A stretch of 64,000 nucleotides of DNA from contig NC_089491.1 of assembly GCF_036850765.1 (NCBI RefSeq), positions 90,304,740-90,368,739 on the forward strand. The letters are read 5' to 3'. The notes under the pieces are model-generated. The model had not been told where the DNA came from. It ran no database searches and saw only the letters and a list, made by a program, of their open reading frames with translations. Positions 34,834 through 45,696 of the stretch are shown here, one piece after another (within the stretch, counting starts at the first letter, position 1; each line of letters begins with the position of its first letter). This DNA is from Saccopteryx bilineata. Taxonomy: Eukaryota > Chordata > Mammalia > Chiroptera > Emballonuridae. The position numbers and the translations under genes are program-made.

Positions 34834-36705
34834 TATACTTGTAAAAATATAAAACCAGACCACCTCCTTACATCATGTACAGAATAAGCTCAAAAAAGTT
34901 TAAATACTTGCATGTAAAACACAAAATTATAAAAATTCTGTAAGAAAACATAGGTGGTAAAATCTCTGACATTTCTCTTGGCAATATTTTTTTTTCTGAT
35001 ATATCCTCTTGGGCAAGAAAAGCAAAAGAAAATATAAGCAAATGGGACTTCAACAGACTAAAAAGATTTTGCATAACAAAGGACACCTAAAAAATGAAGA
35101 GACAACTTACTAAATAGAACATAGTCATCAAAGATACATCTGATAAGGGGTTGTATGGCCAGTACTCATAGCCGTAGTCATCTCCATGCACATGCAAGTT
35201 CTTATTGAATTCAGGCAGATGGTAAAGAAACAGCAGAGCTGGAGGATGGTGGGCCATTCCTTTATCCTAGCCTTGCAACCTGCCAGCGAGCAAATACACA
35301 CAGGGAAAAACACTTCCCTTTCTATTCAGGGCTCCCAAAGCCACTGACTCTTCTGGTTTTTCCTAGAATCAAAGGCCCCCACCAGTCTCAGCTACCTCTG
35401 GTTCCCCATCTGCTAACATGGCTTCTTACTCCTTGAAACTGACTTTTCTCTCCTTTCCTTTCATCTTGGCTTCCTTCTTCTTCTTCTAAAGAAACTACCT
35501 GGGCTCACAAAGACCCCTCCTCTAGCACACATTAGCATAACAATAGCCCTTCCCAAGCAGGAAGGTAATTAGCAATATTACAGATCACATACCTGGGCAG
35601 TGGCCATTTTTAACAATAAAAGTGAGCAAACTCAGAAAATACAGATTTTACAAATTCATTTGCCCAACAGGGTTGATACTAAAATTTATAAAGAACTCAC
35701 ATTACTCAACAATAAAAAAGATAAAATCTGATTAAAAAATGAGCAGAGAACTTGAATAGGCACTCCTTGAAAGAAGATTTATAGAATGCCAACAGACATG
35801 AAAAAATGTTTAACATCACTAATTATCAGAGAAATGCAAATCAGAACTATGTGAGGCATCACTTTACACCTGTAAGAATAGCTATCATCAACAAATCTAC
35901 TAACAAGTGTTGGTGAGGATGTGGAGAAAAGGAAACCCTCATGCACTGTTGGTAGAAATGCAGATTGGTGTATTCACTGTGGAAAATAGTATGAAGTTTC
36001 CTCAAAAAATTAAAAATGGATCTGCCTTATGACCTAAATGATTCCACTTCTAAGAGTTTATCTGAAGGAATCCAAAACACTAATTTGAAAGATGTATATG
36101 CACCCCTATGTTCATTGCAATTTGATTTACAGTAGCCAAGCAATGGAAGCAACCCATGTGCTCATCAATAGATGAGTGGATAAAAAAGTGTGGTACATAT
36201 ATAAAATGGAATATTACTCAGATGTAAAAAGGAACGAAGTCTTACCATTTGGACAGTGTGGATGGACCAAGAGGATATTATGCTCAGTGAAATAAGTCAG
36301 ACAGAGAAAGGCAAATACCATATAGGTGGTATTTACTTATATGTGGAATTTAAAGAACAAAATAAAGAAACAAAATTGAAAAAAGACTTGTAGTCACAGA
36401 GAGAACTGGTGGTTGCCAGAAGGGAGTGGGTTTGGGACACTAGGTGAAACAGGTAACGGGATTAAGAAACATAAATTGAGAGTTACAAATTGTCATATGA
36501 ACTTAAAGTACAGCCTAGGGATTATAGTAAATGATATTATAATAACTATGTATGGTGTCATATGGGTATTAGATTTGTTGGTTGACCATTTAGTAAGTTA
36601 TATCCTGTCCAATCACTGGGTTATATGCCTGAGATTAATATATCAATAATATTGTAGGTCAACTATTTGAAAAATAAAAAGAATTATTGAAAATCAATAA
36701 AAGAG
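34834..36705 (+). mobile_element. Old LINE-1 3' half, interrupted by an LTR
   Basis: ORF2-end landmarks in order: ACCAGACCACCTCCTTACAT, AAGCAAATGGGACTTCAACA, CATCTGATAAGGGG before the LTR; then AAAGAACTCACATTACTCAA, AGAGAAATGCAAATCAGAAC, GGTGAGGATGTGGAGAAAAG, AGCCAAGCAATGGAAGCAAC, AAATGGAATATTACTCAG and a 3' UTR ending in A-rich DNA. Frames are riddled with stops. Removing the LTR (35152-35669) and one copy of GGGT restores continuous L1 text. Confidence 0.85.
35152..35669 (-). mobile_element. Solo LTR, family A copy 3, inside an L1
   Basis: 518 bp, TGTATGGCCAGTACTCATAG to TTTGCCCAACA, with GGGT on both sides (35148-35151, 35670-35673). The host L1 reads continuously through GATAAGGGGTTGATACT when the LTR is taken out, which fixes both boundaries. 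Middle part includes CTTCTTCTTCTTCT and GCACACATTAGCATAACA, the latter shared with copies 1 and 2. Confidence 0.8.
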
Positions 36706-37470
36706 CAAACTACAAACTAATTTCATAATTGTGGATAAAAAATAAAGATTTAATAAGTCAAAACATGAAAAAAAATTGATCTATTTTCACTCTTCATAAT
36801 TAAAAGACAAAAAATAGTATAGTAAAAATAAAAGCTAGAACTCCCCCTTTACCCAAACATGAATTCACTAATAAGATATTTTAATTGCTGGATTCACCAT
36901 ATAACTGAAAGCATCTCTGTTTAGGCATTGACAAGCTTTCATATGTACATCCTCTGAAACGTCAAGACAGAATCACTCATCACTCCAACCTGATTGCAAT
37001 TAGAGTAGGAAGGCAGGTCGGCACACATTATTCTCTGGGGATGCAATAATGTACATCAAAGATGGCAAGAAGATGTATAAACAGCTAAAGACAAAAATAT
37101 TCTATTTCTATTTTCCCTGTTTTGAAACATGAGAGGTGGTTTCTCTGGTGCTGATGAGAAGTCACTCTAGTAGGAAGTGCTCAGGAAATGTGCTCTCCAG
37201 GGAAGCGTACACAGAATGGGCTGTTTTCCCTATTCATCAAATATTCCCTAGTGTCCTGTTTGTATCAGGAACTATTCTAGGTTCTGAGAGTGTCATCATG
37301 AACAAGACAAATAGTATTTCAGTGAAGCTTTAAATTTTAATCTAGGGAGATAAATAAAATAATGAAAACCAATGAGATAAGAAAAAGAAAAGAAAAGAAA
37401 AAAAGAGACCAAACAGTAAAAACTGCTACGTAGAGAAATGGAATGATTAAATGCAGGAAGCATATACACA
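36706..37470. other. Unique AT-rich DNA with a MIR/L2-like piece
   Basis: At about 37215-37350 CAAATATTCCCTAGTGTCCT, GTATCAGGAACTATTCTAGG, TCATGAACAAGACAAATAG resembles the 3' part of an ancient L2/MIR-type repeat. No gene. Confidence 0.4.
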
Positions 37471-37472
37471 GG

Positions 37473-37766
37473 TGCTATGGGCTGAATTGTGTCTCTACCA
37501 AATCTCTATGTTGAAGCCCTAACCCCTAATGTGACTGCAGTTGTAAATAGATATGTAGAAGGTAATTAAAGTTAAATGGAGCCCTAATTTGAAAGGACTG
37601 GTGACCTTTTAGAAGAGGAAGAAAGATTTCTCTCTTCTTCTCCTTTCCACTATTTTTACAAACTGAGGAAAGGCTATGTGAGGCTGGAAGCTTGATCTTG
37701 AACTTCTAACTTCCATAACTATGAGGAAATAAATTTCTGTTGTTTAAAGCACCCAGAGTATTGTAT
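37473..37766 (+). mobile_element. MLT1-type LTR (ERVL-MaLR), plus orientation
   Basis: Starts TGCTATGGGCTGAATTGTGT and continues ATGTTGAAGCCCTAACCCCT, CTGTGAGG..-type middle, GGAAATAAATTTCTGTTGTT and ends with CACCCAGAGTATTGTATTTT. This is the MLT1 order read forwards, the opposite orientation to the copy at 8041-8435. Confidence 0.8.
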
Positions 37767-37769
37767 TTT

Positions 37770-38635
37770 TTTCTAGCTTTATTGAGATATAATCAACAAC
37801 TACCATTGTGTAAGTTTACAGGGTACAACATGCTGATTTGATACACATATATTGCAATATGATTACCATCATAGTGTTAGCAAATGCTTCACTCACATTA
37901 CATAATTATTTTTTTGTTGTGTGAACATTTAAGATTTACTCTCATAGCAACTTTCAAGTATATAATACAGTATTATTAACTCTAATCACACATTATTACA
38001 CATTAGAGCCCTAGAACAGATGTAAAGCCAGTAGCTACGGCCACCATCACAGCTGCCTGGCTTTCGCAGGTTCACATTTAATCTGGATAGATCATAGAGA
38101 AACTGTGGAGCCAAAAACTGGTGGTCCATTTCCCTCTATTCTAGATTTGCACTAGGCAAACGAGTAGAAACACACAGCAGGAAAACACTTCCCTTTCCAT
38201 TCAGGGCTCCCAAAGCCACTGACTCATCTGAGTTTTCCTAGAATCAACGGCTTCCACCTCACCATTCCACCATTTTGACTGTCTCTTCCATGTGGACTCC
38301 CTGCCCTGCTACAATATGGGCTCTTCCTCTCTACAAGAACGTGGTCACTCTCTCAAAAATGGTCTCCTAGCTCCTCCTGTTAAAACTTTTTGGTGCAAAA
38401 GCCCCTCCCCCAACACACATTAGCATAACCAAGCCCCTTCCCAAGCAAGAAGGGCAATTAGCTGTATCACCTGAGGGCATCACCACGTGTAAGCAGCACT
38501 ATCTTTAATGAATTGAGCAAGAAATAATCTATCTGCCCGACAAACAGACCTCTGTTATAACTGAAAGTTTGTACCCTTTGACTGACATTTCCCCATTTCC
38601 CACACCCACCAGGTCCTTGGTAACCTCTCTTTCTT
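37770..38635 (-). mobile_element. Old LINE-1 3' UTR, interrupted by an LTR
   Basis: Reversed L1 3' UTR: AGCTTTATTGAGATATAATC, TTGTGTAAGTTTACAGGGTA, GATTTGATACACATATATTG, CAACTTTCAAGTATATAATA, CATTAGAGCCCTAGAACAGA. The text resumes after the LTR with CCTCTGTTATAACTGAAAG, TTTGTACCCTTTGACTGACA and TTTCCCCATTTCCCACACCC. No coding part left. Confidence 0.82.
38021..38542 (-). mobile_element. Solo LTR, family A copy 2, inside an L1
   Basis: 522 bp, TGTAAAGCCAGTAGC to CTGCCCGACA, flanked by AACAGA on both sides (38015-38020, 38543-38548). Very similar to copy 1 through blocks such as TTTTTGGTGCAAAAGCCCC and CATTAGCATAACCAAGCCCC. The surrounding L1 reads straight through AGAACAGACCTCTG when it is removed. 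Confidence 0.82.
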
Positions 38636-38639
38636 GGAA

Positions 38640-39353
38640 TTCGGCCTGTATTATTTTATTATGGCAACTCAAGCAGACTGAGACAAAAGGAAAGCTCACA
38701 TAATCTGAAAAAAAATCTTTAGAAAAATCTGTCTTTTTTTTCCAAGTTGGACACAAACACAGGAACTATTCAAGTCTGATAATCGCTCCTACTACAAATT
38801 TTAAATATTTTAATTGCCTTCTCTCATGCCCCACCCCTCAAGCTGATACCATTAGAGAATAAATAAGTCTTGAGCAGGAGGAAAGGTGATTTTATCTCAC
38901 TCCTGATCTAGAAATTTACTGGAGAACAGCTTCATGTGTAGCGTGATGTTCAAATCATTGCTCTAGTTTTACTTCTTCCTTCAGCATCTCTTCCCAGCAT
39001 TCCCTTTCTCCACCTGTTCCTCCCTCCCTCTGTGCTGTCCCCTGAGGACCACAGTACATTCTGAAATCTCACCATCCAGAAGTTTTGTTTCCTAGCTGAG
39101 AAGCCTTCTTAAGTTATTTAAACTATACAAATATTGGTTCTCTTTTCTGTAAATTAGGGAAAGAATTGCTCTACCACAAGACTGTTGGAGGATCAAATAA
39201 CACAAATAAATGTGGCAAAATAAGTGTTATTTTATTTGCTTATATTTTCTTTTCTGTGTCTTAATCCTGTTTCTCATCCTATGAAACTTCTCACTTCACA
39301 CGCAGAAGAGTCTCACAATATCTTCATAGTGTTTATCTCAGATGTTCCCTGCA
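38640..39353. other. Unique DNA, no gene seen
   Basis: No nameable repeat or gene. Confidence 0.45.
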
Positions 39354-39366
39354 CCTCTCCACCATC

Positions 39367-39747
39367 CTTTTTTTTTTTTTTTTTTTTGTATTTTTCTGAA
39401 GCTGGAAATGGGGAGAGACAGTCAGACAGACGCCCGCATGCGCCCGACCGGGATCCACCCGGCACTCTGCCTACCAGGGGGCGATGCTCTGCCCCTCCGG
39501 GGTGTCGCTCTGCCGCGACCAGAGCCACTCTAGCGCCTGGGGCAAAGGCCAAGGAGCCATCCCCAGCGCCCAGGCCATCTTTGCTCCAATGGAGCTTTGG
39601 CTGCGGGAGGGGAAGAGAGAGACAGAGAGGAAGGAGGGGGGGTGGAGAAGCAAATGGGCGCTTCTCCTATGTGCCCTGGCCGGGAATCGAACCTGGGTCC
39701 CCGGCACGCCAGGCCGATGCTCTACCGCTGAGCCAACCGGCCAGGGC
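39367..39747 (-). mobile_element. Young VES-like SINE with 13-bp duplication
   Basis: Flanked by CCTCTCCACCATC at 39354-39366 and 39748-39760, identical. Starts with an uninterrupted T-run, then TTTTTCTGAAGCTGGAAATG, and ends GAGCCAACCGGCCAGGGC. The B-box (minus strand) reads GGTTCGATTCC and the A-box TGGCTCAGCGG, both intact. Body is GC-rich with many CpGs, as expected for a recent copy. Frames up to 193 residues over it are repeat translation. Confidence 0.95.
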
Positions 39748-39760
39748 CCTCTCCACCATC

Positions 39761-41851
39761 TTTAATTCCTCCTGCTGGCTAATGTACTTCTCTGTTGGGT
39801 TTTAGATCTCACGTCCCCCCTCCAGATAGTTTCTCCCAGCACCATGCACCTCTCATGTACAGCACGTATCACAAGTGTGTCTTTACATTTACTTGTATGA
39901 TTGTTTGGTCTCTTTAACTCAATAATCAAACCTCTATGAGAGCAGGAATTCAATGTATTTGGTGCAATACTATATTCCTAGCAACCACCACAGTGATTGG
40001 TGTATAAATGTATAAAATGTTTAAAACCATTTTAATCATTCTCTTCAGTATTATCATTTAAAATGTCATATTTTATATCATGATTTTAGAAAAGTTACTT
40101 AACTTTGTATCTCAATTTTTTTTAAAAAATTGGTAAATCATAGGGTTGAGTTAGGAAATCTATCAGGTTTCTTCTACTAAAAAAAAATCTATGACTCTTC
40201 ACTTTGCATATTCCTGAGCCACTCAACCTCATTTATGAATTTCAATAATTCTTCCTCTCCCACTTCCAATAATTAGTCATTTACAGGTGATAGTTACAGG
40301 GCAGAGTGTTTCTGAATTTTAATTTGAAACACTGTTTTCCTGGCCACAGACAGAACAAAGCGAGAAGGACCAGTGCTAACTCACCAGCACAATTTTAGAT
40401 GAAAATTTCAGATGGTTGGTTTGCTTGACCTTATTTCTGCTTCATTTCTGGAGGCACTGTGTGTATTTTTTTATTTTACTTTTAGATATAAAACATCCCA
40501 TATGCTTGATTACTTTGAAAATAGGAGAGTGATCAAAGCCTAAAATCCAGAGCTACTGAAATCTCTTCTACACTTATGCCTTCTGAGAAAAAGGCAGTCA
40601 TTTTAGAGACTCACTTCATATTTCAGGACATCGAATTGAAGGGCCTAAAGTGTAGTCTATAAGAGTTGTTCTAAAAAGGAACACAGGTACGAGAATAACA
40701 GCAGTGCAAGTTCATTGATGCTCAGACACAAATGAGAGCAAAAAGCCAGTGGCACTGCCAGAATCCTGTTTAAATGGGTGTACATGTGAGCCTTAGAGTG
40801 TTGCCTGAATGAGCCTTTCCTGTGCACTTGATTTTGAAAGCCCTCTCAGGGCTACAATACCCAAGAACTCAATACTAAATGCCATCTCTGAAAGGGAACA
40901 CAGACTCTGAAGTAATTAGGTTATTTCCCCTATGAAAAGACTGGAGGAAAAGGGGGAGGGTAAGCCAAATCTCTCTTCTCAGATAACATTTCCTTTGAAA
41001 AGTCTTCACGCAGCCACGTGCCAGAACTATTCAACAGCATGTCACACCTGATGCAATGATTTAAAGCTCTGGTACACTTCATGTAAGGACAGTGCACTAG
41101 AAAATTCCTTTCTCTTTATACTGGCTGTTGATCTTTACACATACTCTAAGCACCTTCATCCTACTTAGAAAGGTCTGAGAGTAGCATCAGGCCTAGCAAG
41201 AAGAGGGAGAAGAGAAAGCAGCATTAAACTCGCATTTAGGAGTATAAATTTCTGAGCCAGGGGCCTCTTGATTCTGCCCAGGTTACTTTTCCTGATAGGT
41301 TTATCAGAAATAAGAAAAAGCAATAAATAGCACAGAATCAACTCAGGCAATTAGTTCCTGGCAATAAGGGTCTCAAAGGGTAAAAAGAAATAGTCCTTGA
41401 GTGCTTATTAAGTATCAAATGCCATTCTGAACACTTTGTTGAATATTCCCTGGAAGAGAAATATTTTCACATGTTTTGAAGACAAAGAAACTGTATAACA
41501 AAGTGCTGAGGTTTACAATGGGAAATCAGCCTCAAAGCCATTTCAAGTCTACCTGAGACTTAAGCCTGTACTTTGTCTTCTGCTTCATGCTATAAAAAAG
41601 TGAAGTTGATTTCTCCTATGTGAACCTATTGGAACTGCATGTAGAAAAATGGCTCTAGGAAACTTCACATGTTGTCCAGCCATCTCATTAACTTGTGATC
41701 ATGTTTTTAAAAGGCAATAATCAGAGTGAACATGATTAGTTCACAGTAATTATTCTTCTAGTTATTTATTTATTAAAAAAAAATTTCTATCCCTTTCCTC
41801 AAGGAGCTTGAAATCTACTAGAAATGAGGGAGATTAATAATTGTAGTGCTT
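39761..41851. other. Unique DNA, one MIR-like piece
   Basis: A MIR-like piece at about 41400-41570 (AAAGAAACTGTATAACAAAG). No gene. Confidence 0.45.
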
Positions 41852-42217
41852 CCCTAGCTGGTTGGCTCAGTGGTAGAGTGTTGGCCCGGCATATGGACAT
41901 CTCGGGTTCAATTCCCAGTCAGGACACACAGGGGAAGCAACCATCTGCTTCTCCACCCCTCCCCTTCCCCATCCCCTTCTCTCTCACTCTCTCACTTCTG
42001 CAGCAAGGCTCAATTGGTTTGAGTGAGTTGGCCCTGGACACTGAGGATGGCTGCATGGCCTCTCCTTAGGCGCTAAGATAGCTCAGTTGCCAGGAAACAA
42101 AGCAATGGTCCCAGATAGGCAGAGCAGCACCTGGTAGGGGGTTTTCCAGGTGGATCCTGGTCCAGGTGCATGCAGAAGGCTGTCTCTCTGCCTTCTTGCC
42201 TTCCTACCTCTCATTTC

Positions 42218-42249
<32 letters not shown>
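41852..42249 (+). mobile_element. VES-like SINE with AAT-repeat tail
   Basis: Head CCCTAGCTGGTTGGCTCAGT, B-box GGTTCAATTCC, then CCATCTGCTTCTCCACCCCT and CAATTGGTTTGAGTGAG (a subfamily body resembling the old SINE at 7534 rather than the CATTGGAGC type). The tail is an AAT run at about 42218-42249. Flanks share TAATTGTAGT / TAATTTTAGT, an imperfect duplication. Confidence 0.85.
42218..42249. repeat. AAT trinucleotide run
   Basis: About ten AAT units forming the tail of the SINE. Confidence 0.9.
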
Positions 42250-42665
42250 TTTAGTATAACCAACATATTTTAATAAGGTAACATGTAAAGTGCTTCCATA
42301 TTAATTAGGCAATGAAGTGAACCAGAAATTATTTACCCCTCTCCCCTATGTGTCCCTGAAATCTCTAGTTTCCTCCATTATTAAAAATAGAAAAGAATGC
42401 TGCAATAGAGATATAGTATACAGTGGTCTCTCATCTATCGTAGGGGTTAGGTTCTAGAACCCTCGCGATAGGCGAAAATCCACAAAGTAGTGACCGTATA
42501 TTTATTTTATTATTTATATATTTTTAAGGCTTTATAATCCCTCCCCACACTCTTATAAACATTTCCCACATTATTTTAACCTTTCCCACACTTATTTTGC
42601 TTATTTTACCACAAAAATAGTTAAATAATAAATACAGTATGTCTGAAAAGTCATGGTGCACTTTT

Positions 42666-43037
42666 TTTTTTTTTTTTTGTATTTTTCCGAAGCTGGAAAC
42701 GGGGAGAGAGAGTCAGACTCCCGCAAGCGCCTGACCAGGATCTGCCCGGCACACCCACCAGGGGTGAAGCTCTGCCCACCAGGGGGCGATGCTCTGCCGC
42801 GACCAGAGCCACTCTAGCGCCTGTGGCAGAGGCCAAGGAGCCACCCCCAGCGCCCGGGCCATCTTTGCTCCAATGGAGCTTTGGCTGTGGGAGGGGAAGA
42901 GAGAGACAGAGAGGAAGGAGAGGGGGAGGGGTGGAGAAGCAGATGGGTGCTTCTCCTGTGTACCCTGGCTGGGAATCGAACCCGGGACCCCTTGCACGCC
43001 AGGCCGACACTCTACCACTGAGCCAACCGGCCAAGGC
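42666..43037 (-). mobile_element. VES-like SINE inside the mariner inverted repeat
   Basis: Flanked by CATGGTGCACTTTT at 42652-42665 and 43038-43051, which is mariner terminal sequence duplicated on insertion. Begins with the T-run and TATTTTTCCGAAGCTGGAAA, ends GAGCCAACCGGCCAAGGC. Minus-strand B-box GGTTCGATTCC is intact. The youngest layer in the nest. Frames of 76-136 residues over it are repeat translation. Confidence 0.93.
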
Positions 43038-43180
43038 CATGGTGCACTTTTGACTGGTCACAGGAAAGCAACAAAAGATGATAGAAATGTGAAATCTGCA
43101 CCAAATAAAAGGAAAACCCTCCCAGTTTCTGTAGGATGATGTGGCAGCATGTGAACATGCGCAGATGATGTCCTAACACC

Positions 43181-43480
43181 ATGTATACAGCGGAGCAGCC
43201 CATGGCCGTGCCAGTTGAGATGTGGATGGTACAGAGGAAAGTTCAGTGTGTTCTGTGGCTTGCTAAATTTGAATCCGTGACCAAAGTGCAACGTGAATAT
43301 CAGTGCGTTTATAACAAAGTGCCACCACATAGAAATAACATTACTCGATGGGATAAGCAGTTGAAGGAAACCGGCAGTTTGGTGGAGAAACCCCGTTCTG
43401 GTAGGCCATCAGTCAGTGACAAGTCTGTAGAGGCTATTCAGGATAGCTACCTAAGGAGCCCTAAAAAAATCTGTGTGTGA
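43181..43480 (+). pseudogene. Mariner/Tc1-like transposase, N-terminal fragment
   Basis: 99 residues. A helix-turn-helix region at about residues 13-65 (KVQCVLWLAKFESVTKVQRE, PHRNNITRWDKQLKETGSLV) is followed by the hinge SGRPSVSD, the GRP-type linker between the two helix-turn-helix units of Tc1/mariner transposases. The start of the second unit is SVEAIQDSYLRSPKKI, after which the frame stops and the right inverted repeat begins. The whole DDE/D catalytic domain is missing, so it cannot transpose by itself. It resembles the DUF4817-type N-terminus. Confidence 0.7.
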
Positions 43481-43755
43481 GCCCACATTGAACTGCCCTG
43501 AGTAGGTACGAAACTGGGAGAGTTCTTTTATTTGGTGCAGATTTCACATTTCTATCATCTTTTGTTGCTTTCCTGTGACCTGTCAAAAGTGCACCATGAC
43601 TTTATGGACACACTGTATATAAAAATACTTATATACCGCAAAATCCTGAGATATAGTGAAAAATCTGTGATACAGAATTAGATACATACAATTTAAAAAT
43701 CTGTGATACAGTGAGACTGCAAAAAGTGAACTGCGATATGACAAGGGACAATGTA

Positions 43756-45679
43756 TAAAGATTTTTAGGGGCACATAGGGGAGAGGGACAAAAAATGTTT
43801 AAAGAAGTCATGATGTATGAAGCTGGTATTTGAGCCACAACTTACAGAATAATTGTGTACTAGTAAGACCAGGCTAAAGAGTCTTATAATAACAAAACAA
43901 AAAAAAATTTGCAAGAATAAAGGCATGAAGCATGAAAGAGCCAGAGAGTACAGGATTGTGTATTGAACATGGAGGACTGACAGAAAACTACTGCATGTTT
44001 TACTTCTCAAAGTGAAAAGATTTTATTAAGATTAATTATACCTTCTTGGGTGGCATATAATATATAAGACAAAATATCAAGTTGTTTCCAGAACCCAAAT
44101 TATTGTTTTCATTAAATTTAAATTATTGGTCTAATGAAGACAAATAAGACAGTGCTTTTTAACAGTGCAATAACACATTCAATGCCTTATCCAATTTTGA
44201 GGGTGGTAAGTAGAATGATGGTGGAATAAGGAGTAAAGAATTGGACAATGGGCATGATGAGAAGATGGTGAATTATAAATTTTGTAAGGCTTAGTAACTG
44301 GTATATAATCTTCACAGAAAAACATTGGGTAAGTTTCAATTGTAGTACACATATGCAGTGTAGATACATTCAATATTACTACAAAAATTATGCTTAGGAA
44401 GTGTTAACTATTTTGTATTAATTTTTAGATGTTTACTAAAATATAGCATGCAAGGCTATCTAGTATATGTAATGTATATCTAGTAGATGAGGAAATACAA
44501 ATGTATTATCAGTATGTTGCAAGACAGATCCTTGCCATGAATCTGGGATCGTAATGGCAAAAGAACCCTCTTCTACTTAGTGACCCAAGGCAAAAACTCT
44601 GAAGGATATGACATCTGATACAGAACATGATGTTAACTTTTTTTTCACCGAGTGCTACTATAATCTAGCTGCTTTTTTATTTTTTAATTTATTGTGTTGA
44701 CATGGTTTCAAGTGTCCTATACAATTGAACAACTTGTCATCAGGCTCCCTGATATATTTATGGTGGAGGGCTTTGAAACTAATTTGAATATAATTTGCCC
44801 TTTGTTCTTGAATTTTTAATGGTCTGACTTCAAGAAAATCTTGTTATAGCATTTTACCTAAGGAAATACATTTTAAAATAGGTTATATTATGTTCTTTTT
44901 AAAAGAGGATCATTCCCCCTTTAGGTTTGGGGTATTTGGGGAAAAAACTTAGTCCTGAAAAGGACACACAGGTGAGTCAAACAATATTCAGCATCTAGGA
45001 CAGCAACCACCACACCTATGACCTTGTTAGAGTTCTCAACATAGAAAACTTGGAATCTTAGAAAGCTAGAATTAGAGGCTGTTAGAGGTAAAGAGGCCAG
45101 AAAATCTCACTGTATGGATGAGAAAACTGAGGTCCAATAGTCATAACAAAAGATTGCTCAGGTAGACAGTACCAGAGATTGATTTAATTCTCATATTCCC
45201 TTATTCCTACTCCAGTTCTTTCTCCCTTATGTTCTGTCACTCAAAAGCTCGTAATCAGCCTTTGAATCCCAAAACCATATTTGGGCCATTTTCTCATAAG
45301 TGTAAGCTTTGTACACATTAAGAACTTTAGAAATAAATTTATCAACTGAACAAATTTGAATTCCTAGGACTAAATAAGTAAATTTCTATAGACCTAATAA
45401 AGGATAAATTTTTAAAAAATCCTACAAATAAAGCCACAGTTCCCAGTTCATTAAAAGTCAATCCATTTGCACCTGCTTTGGAATTCCACCTTTTATGAAC
45501 CAGGAATCATGTGTATAAAATGCAGTTCTGTGTTGGCTTAGGGAATCAGACCCATGTCAAAAAAGCTGAGGTTCAAACCATATCCAAATAAATTTATATT
45601 AGATTATTTACAAGCTACAGTCATTAGCTGGTCCATTCTGTAAAGGAAAACTAGAAAGAATTTGAATCAATTTCCTGAA
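43756..45679. other. Unique AT-rich DNA with a MIR-like piece
   Basis: MIR-like wording at about 45060-45190 (GAGAAAACTGAGGTCC, AGATTGCTCAGGTAGACAG). No gene or young insertion. Confidence 0.45.
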
Positions 45680-45696
45680 AAGAATTATATTTCTTT

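Larger units (their letters stand above)
42635..43615 (+). mobile_element. Internally deleted mariner/Tc1-like element, split by a SINE
   Basis: Inverted repeats of roughly 107-110 bp: left CAGTATGTCTGAAAAGTCAT then GGTGCACTTTTGAC.., right (inwards) CAGTGTGTCCATAAAGTCAT then GGTGCACTTTTGAC.., continuing alike through ACAAAAGATGATAGAAATGT to CTCCCAGTTT. TA flanks both outsides. Without the SINE and its duplicated target the element is about 0.6 kb and keeps only the N-terminal transposase part. It sits inside the older MITE. Confidence 0.82.
42421..43753. mobile_element. Pogo/Tigger-like MITE, split by a mariner
   Basis: Left end CAGTGGTCTCTCATCTATCG, right end (read inwards) CATTGTCCCTTGTCATATCG, with TA on both outsides (42419-42420, 43754-43755). 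Inside the ends are the family strings GGTTCTAGAACCCTCGCGAT and, on the other side, AAAAATCTGTGATACAGTGA. Removing the mariner leaves about 350 bp, a size typical of a non-autonomous DNA transposon. TA duplication and the CAGTGGTC-type ends point to the Tc1/mariner superfamily (pogo/Tigger group); exact family not named. Confidence 0.65.

Noticed and set aside
22337..38542. Reading the family-A repeats as ends of one provirus
   Set aside because: The copies sit in separate older elements with their own target duplications and there is no gag, pol or env remnant between them.
39224..39805. 193-residue open frame
   Set aside because: It lies mostly over the young SINE at 39367-39747. GC-rich SINE DNA gives long frames in several phases; the same peptide motifs recur at every young copy.
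43130..43520. Possible active mariner
   Set aside because: No catalytic domain remains; the open frame ends where the right inverted repeat begins.
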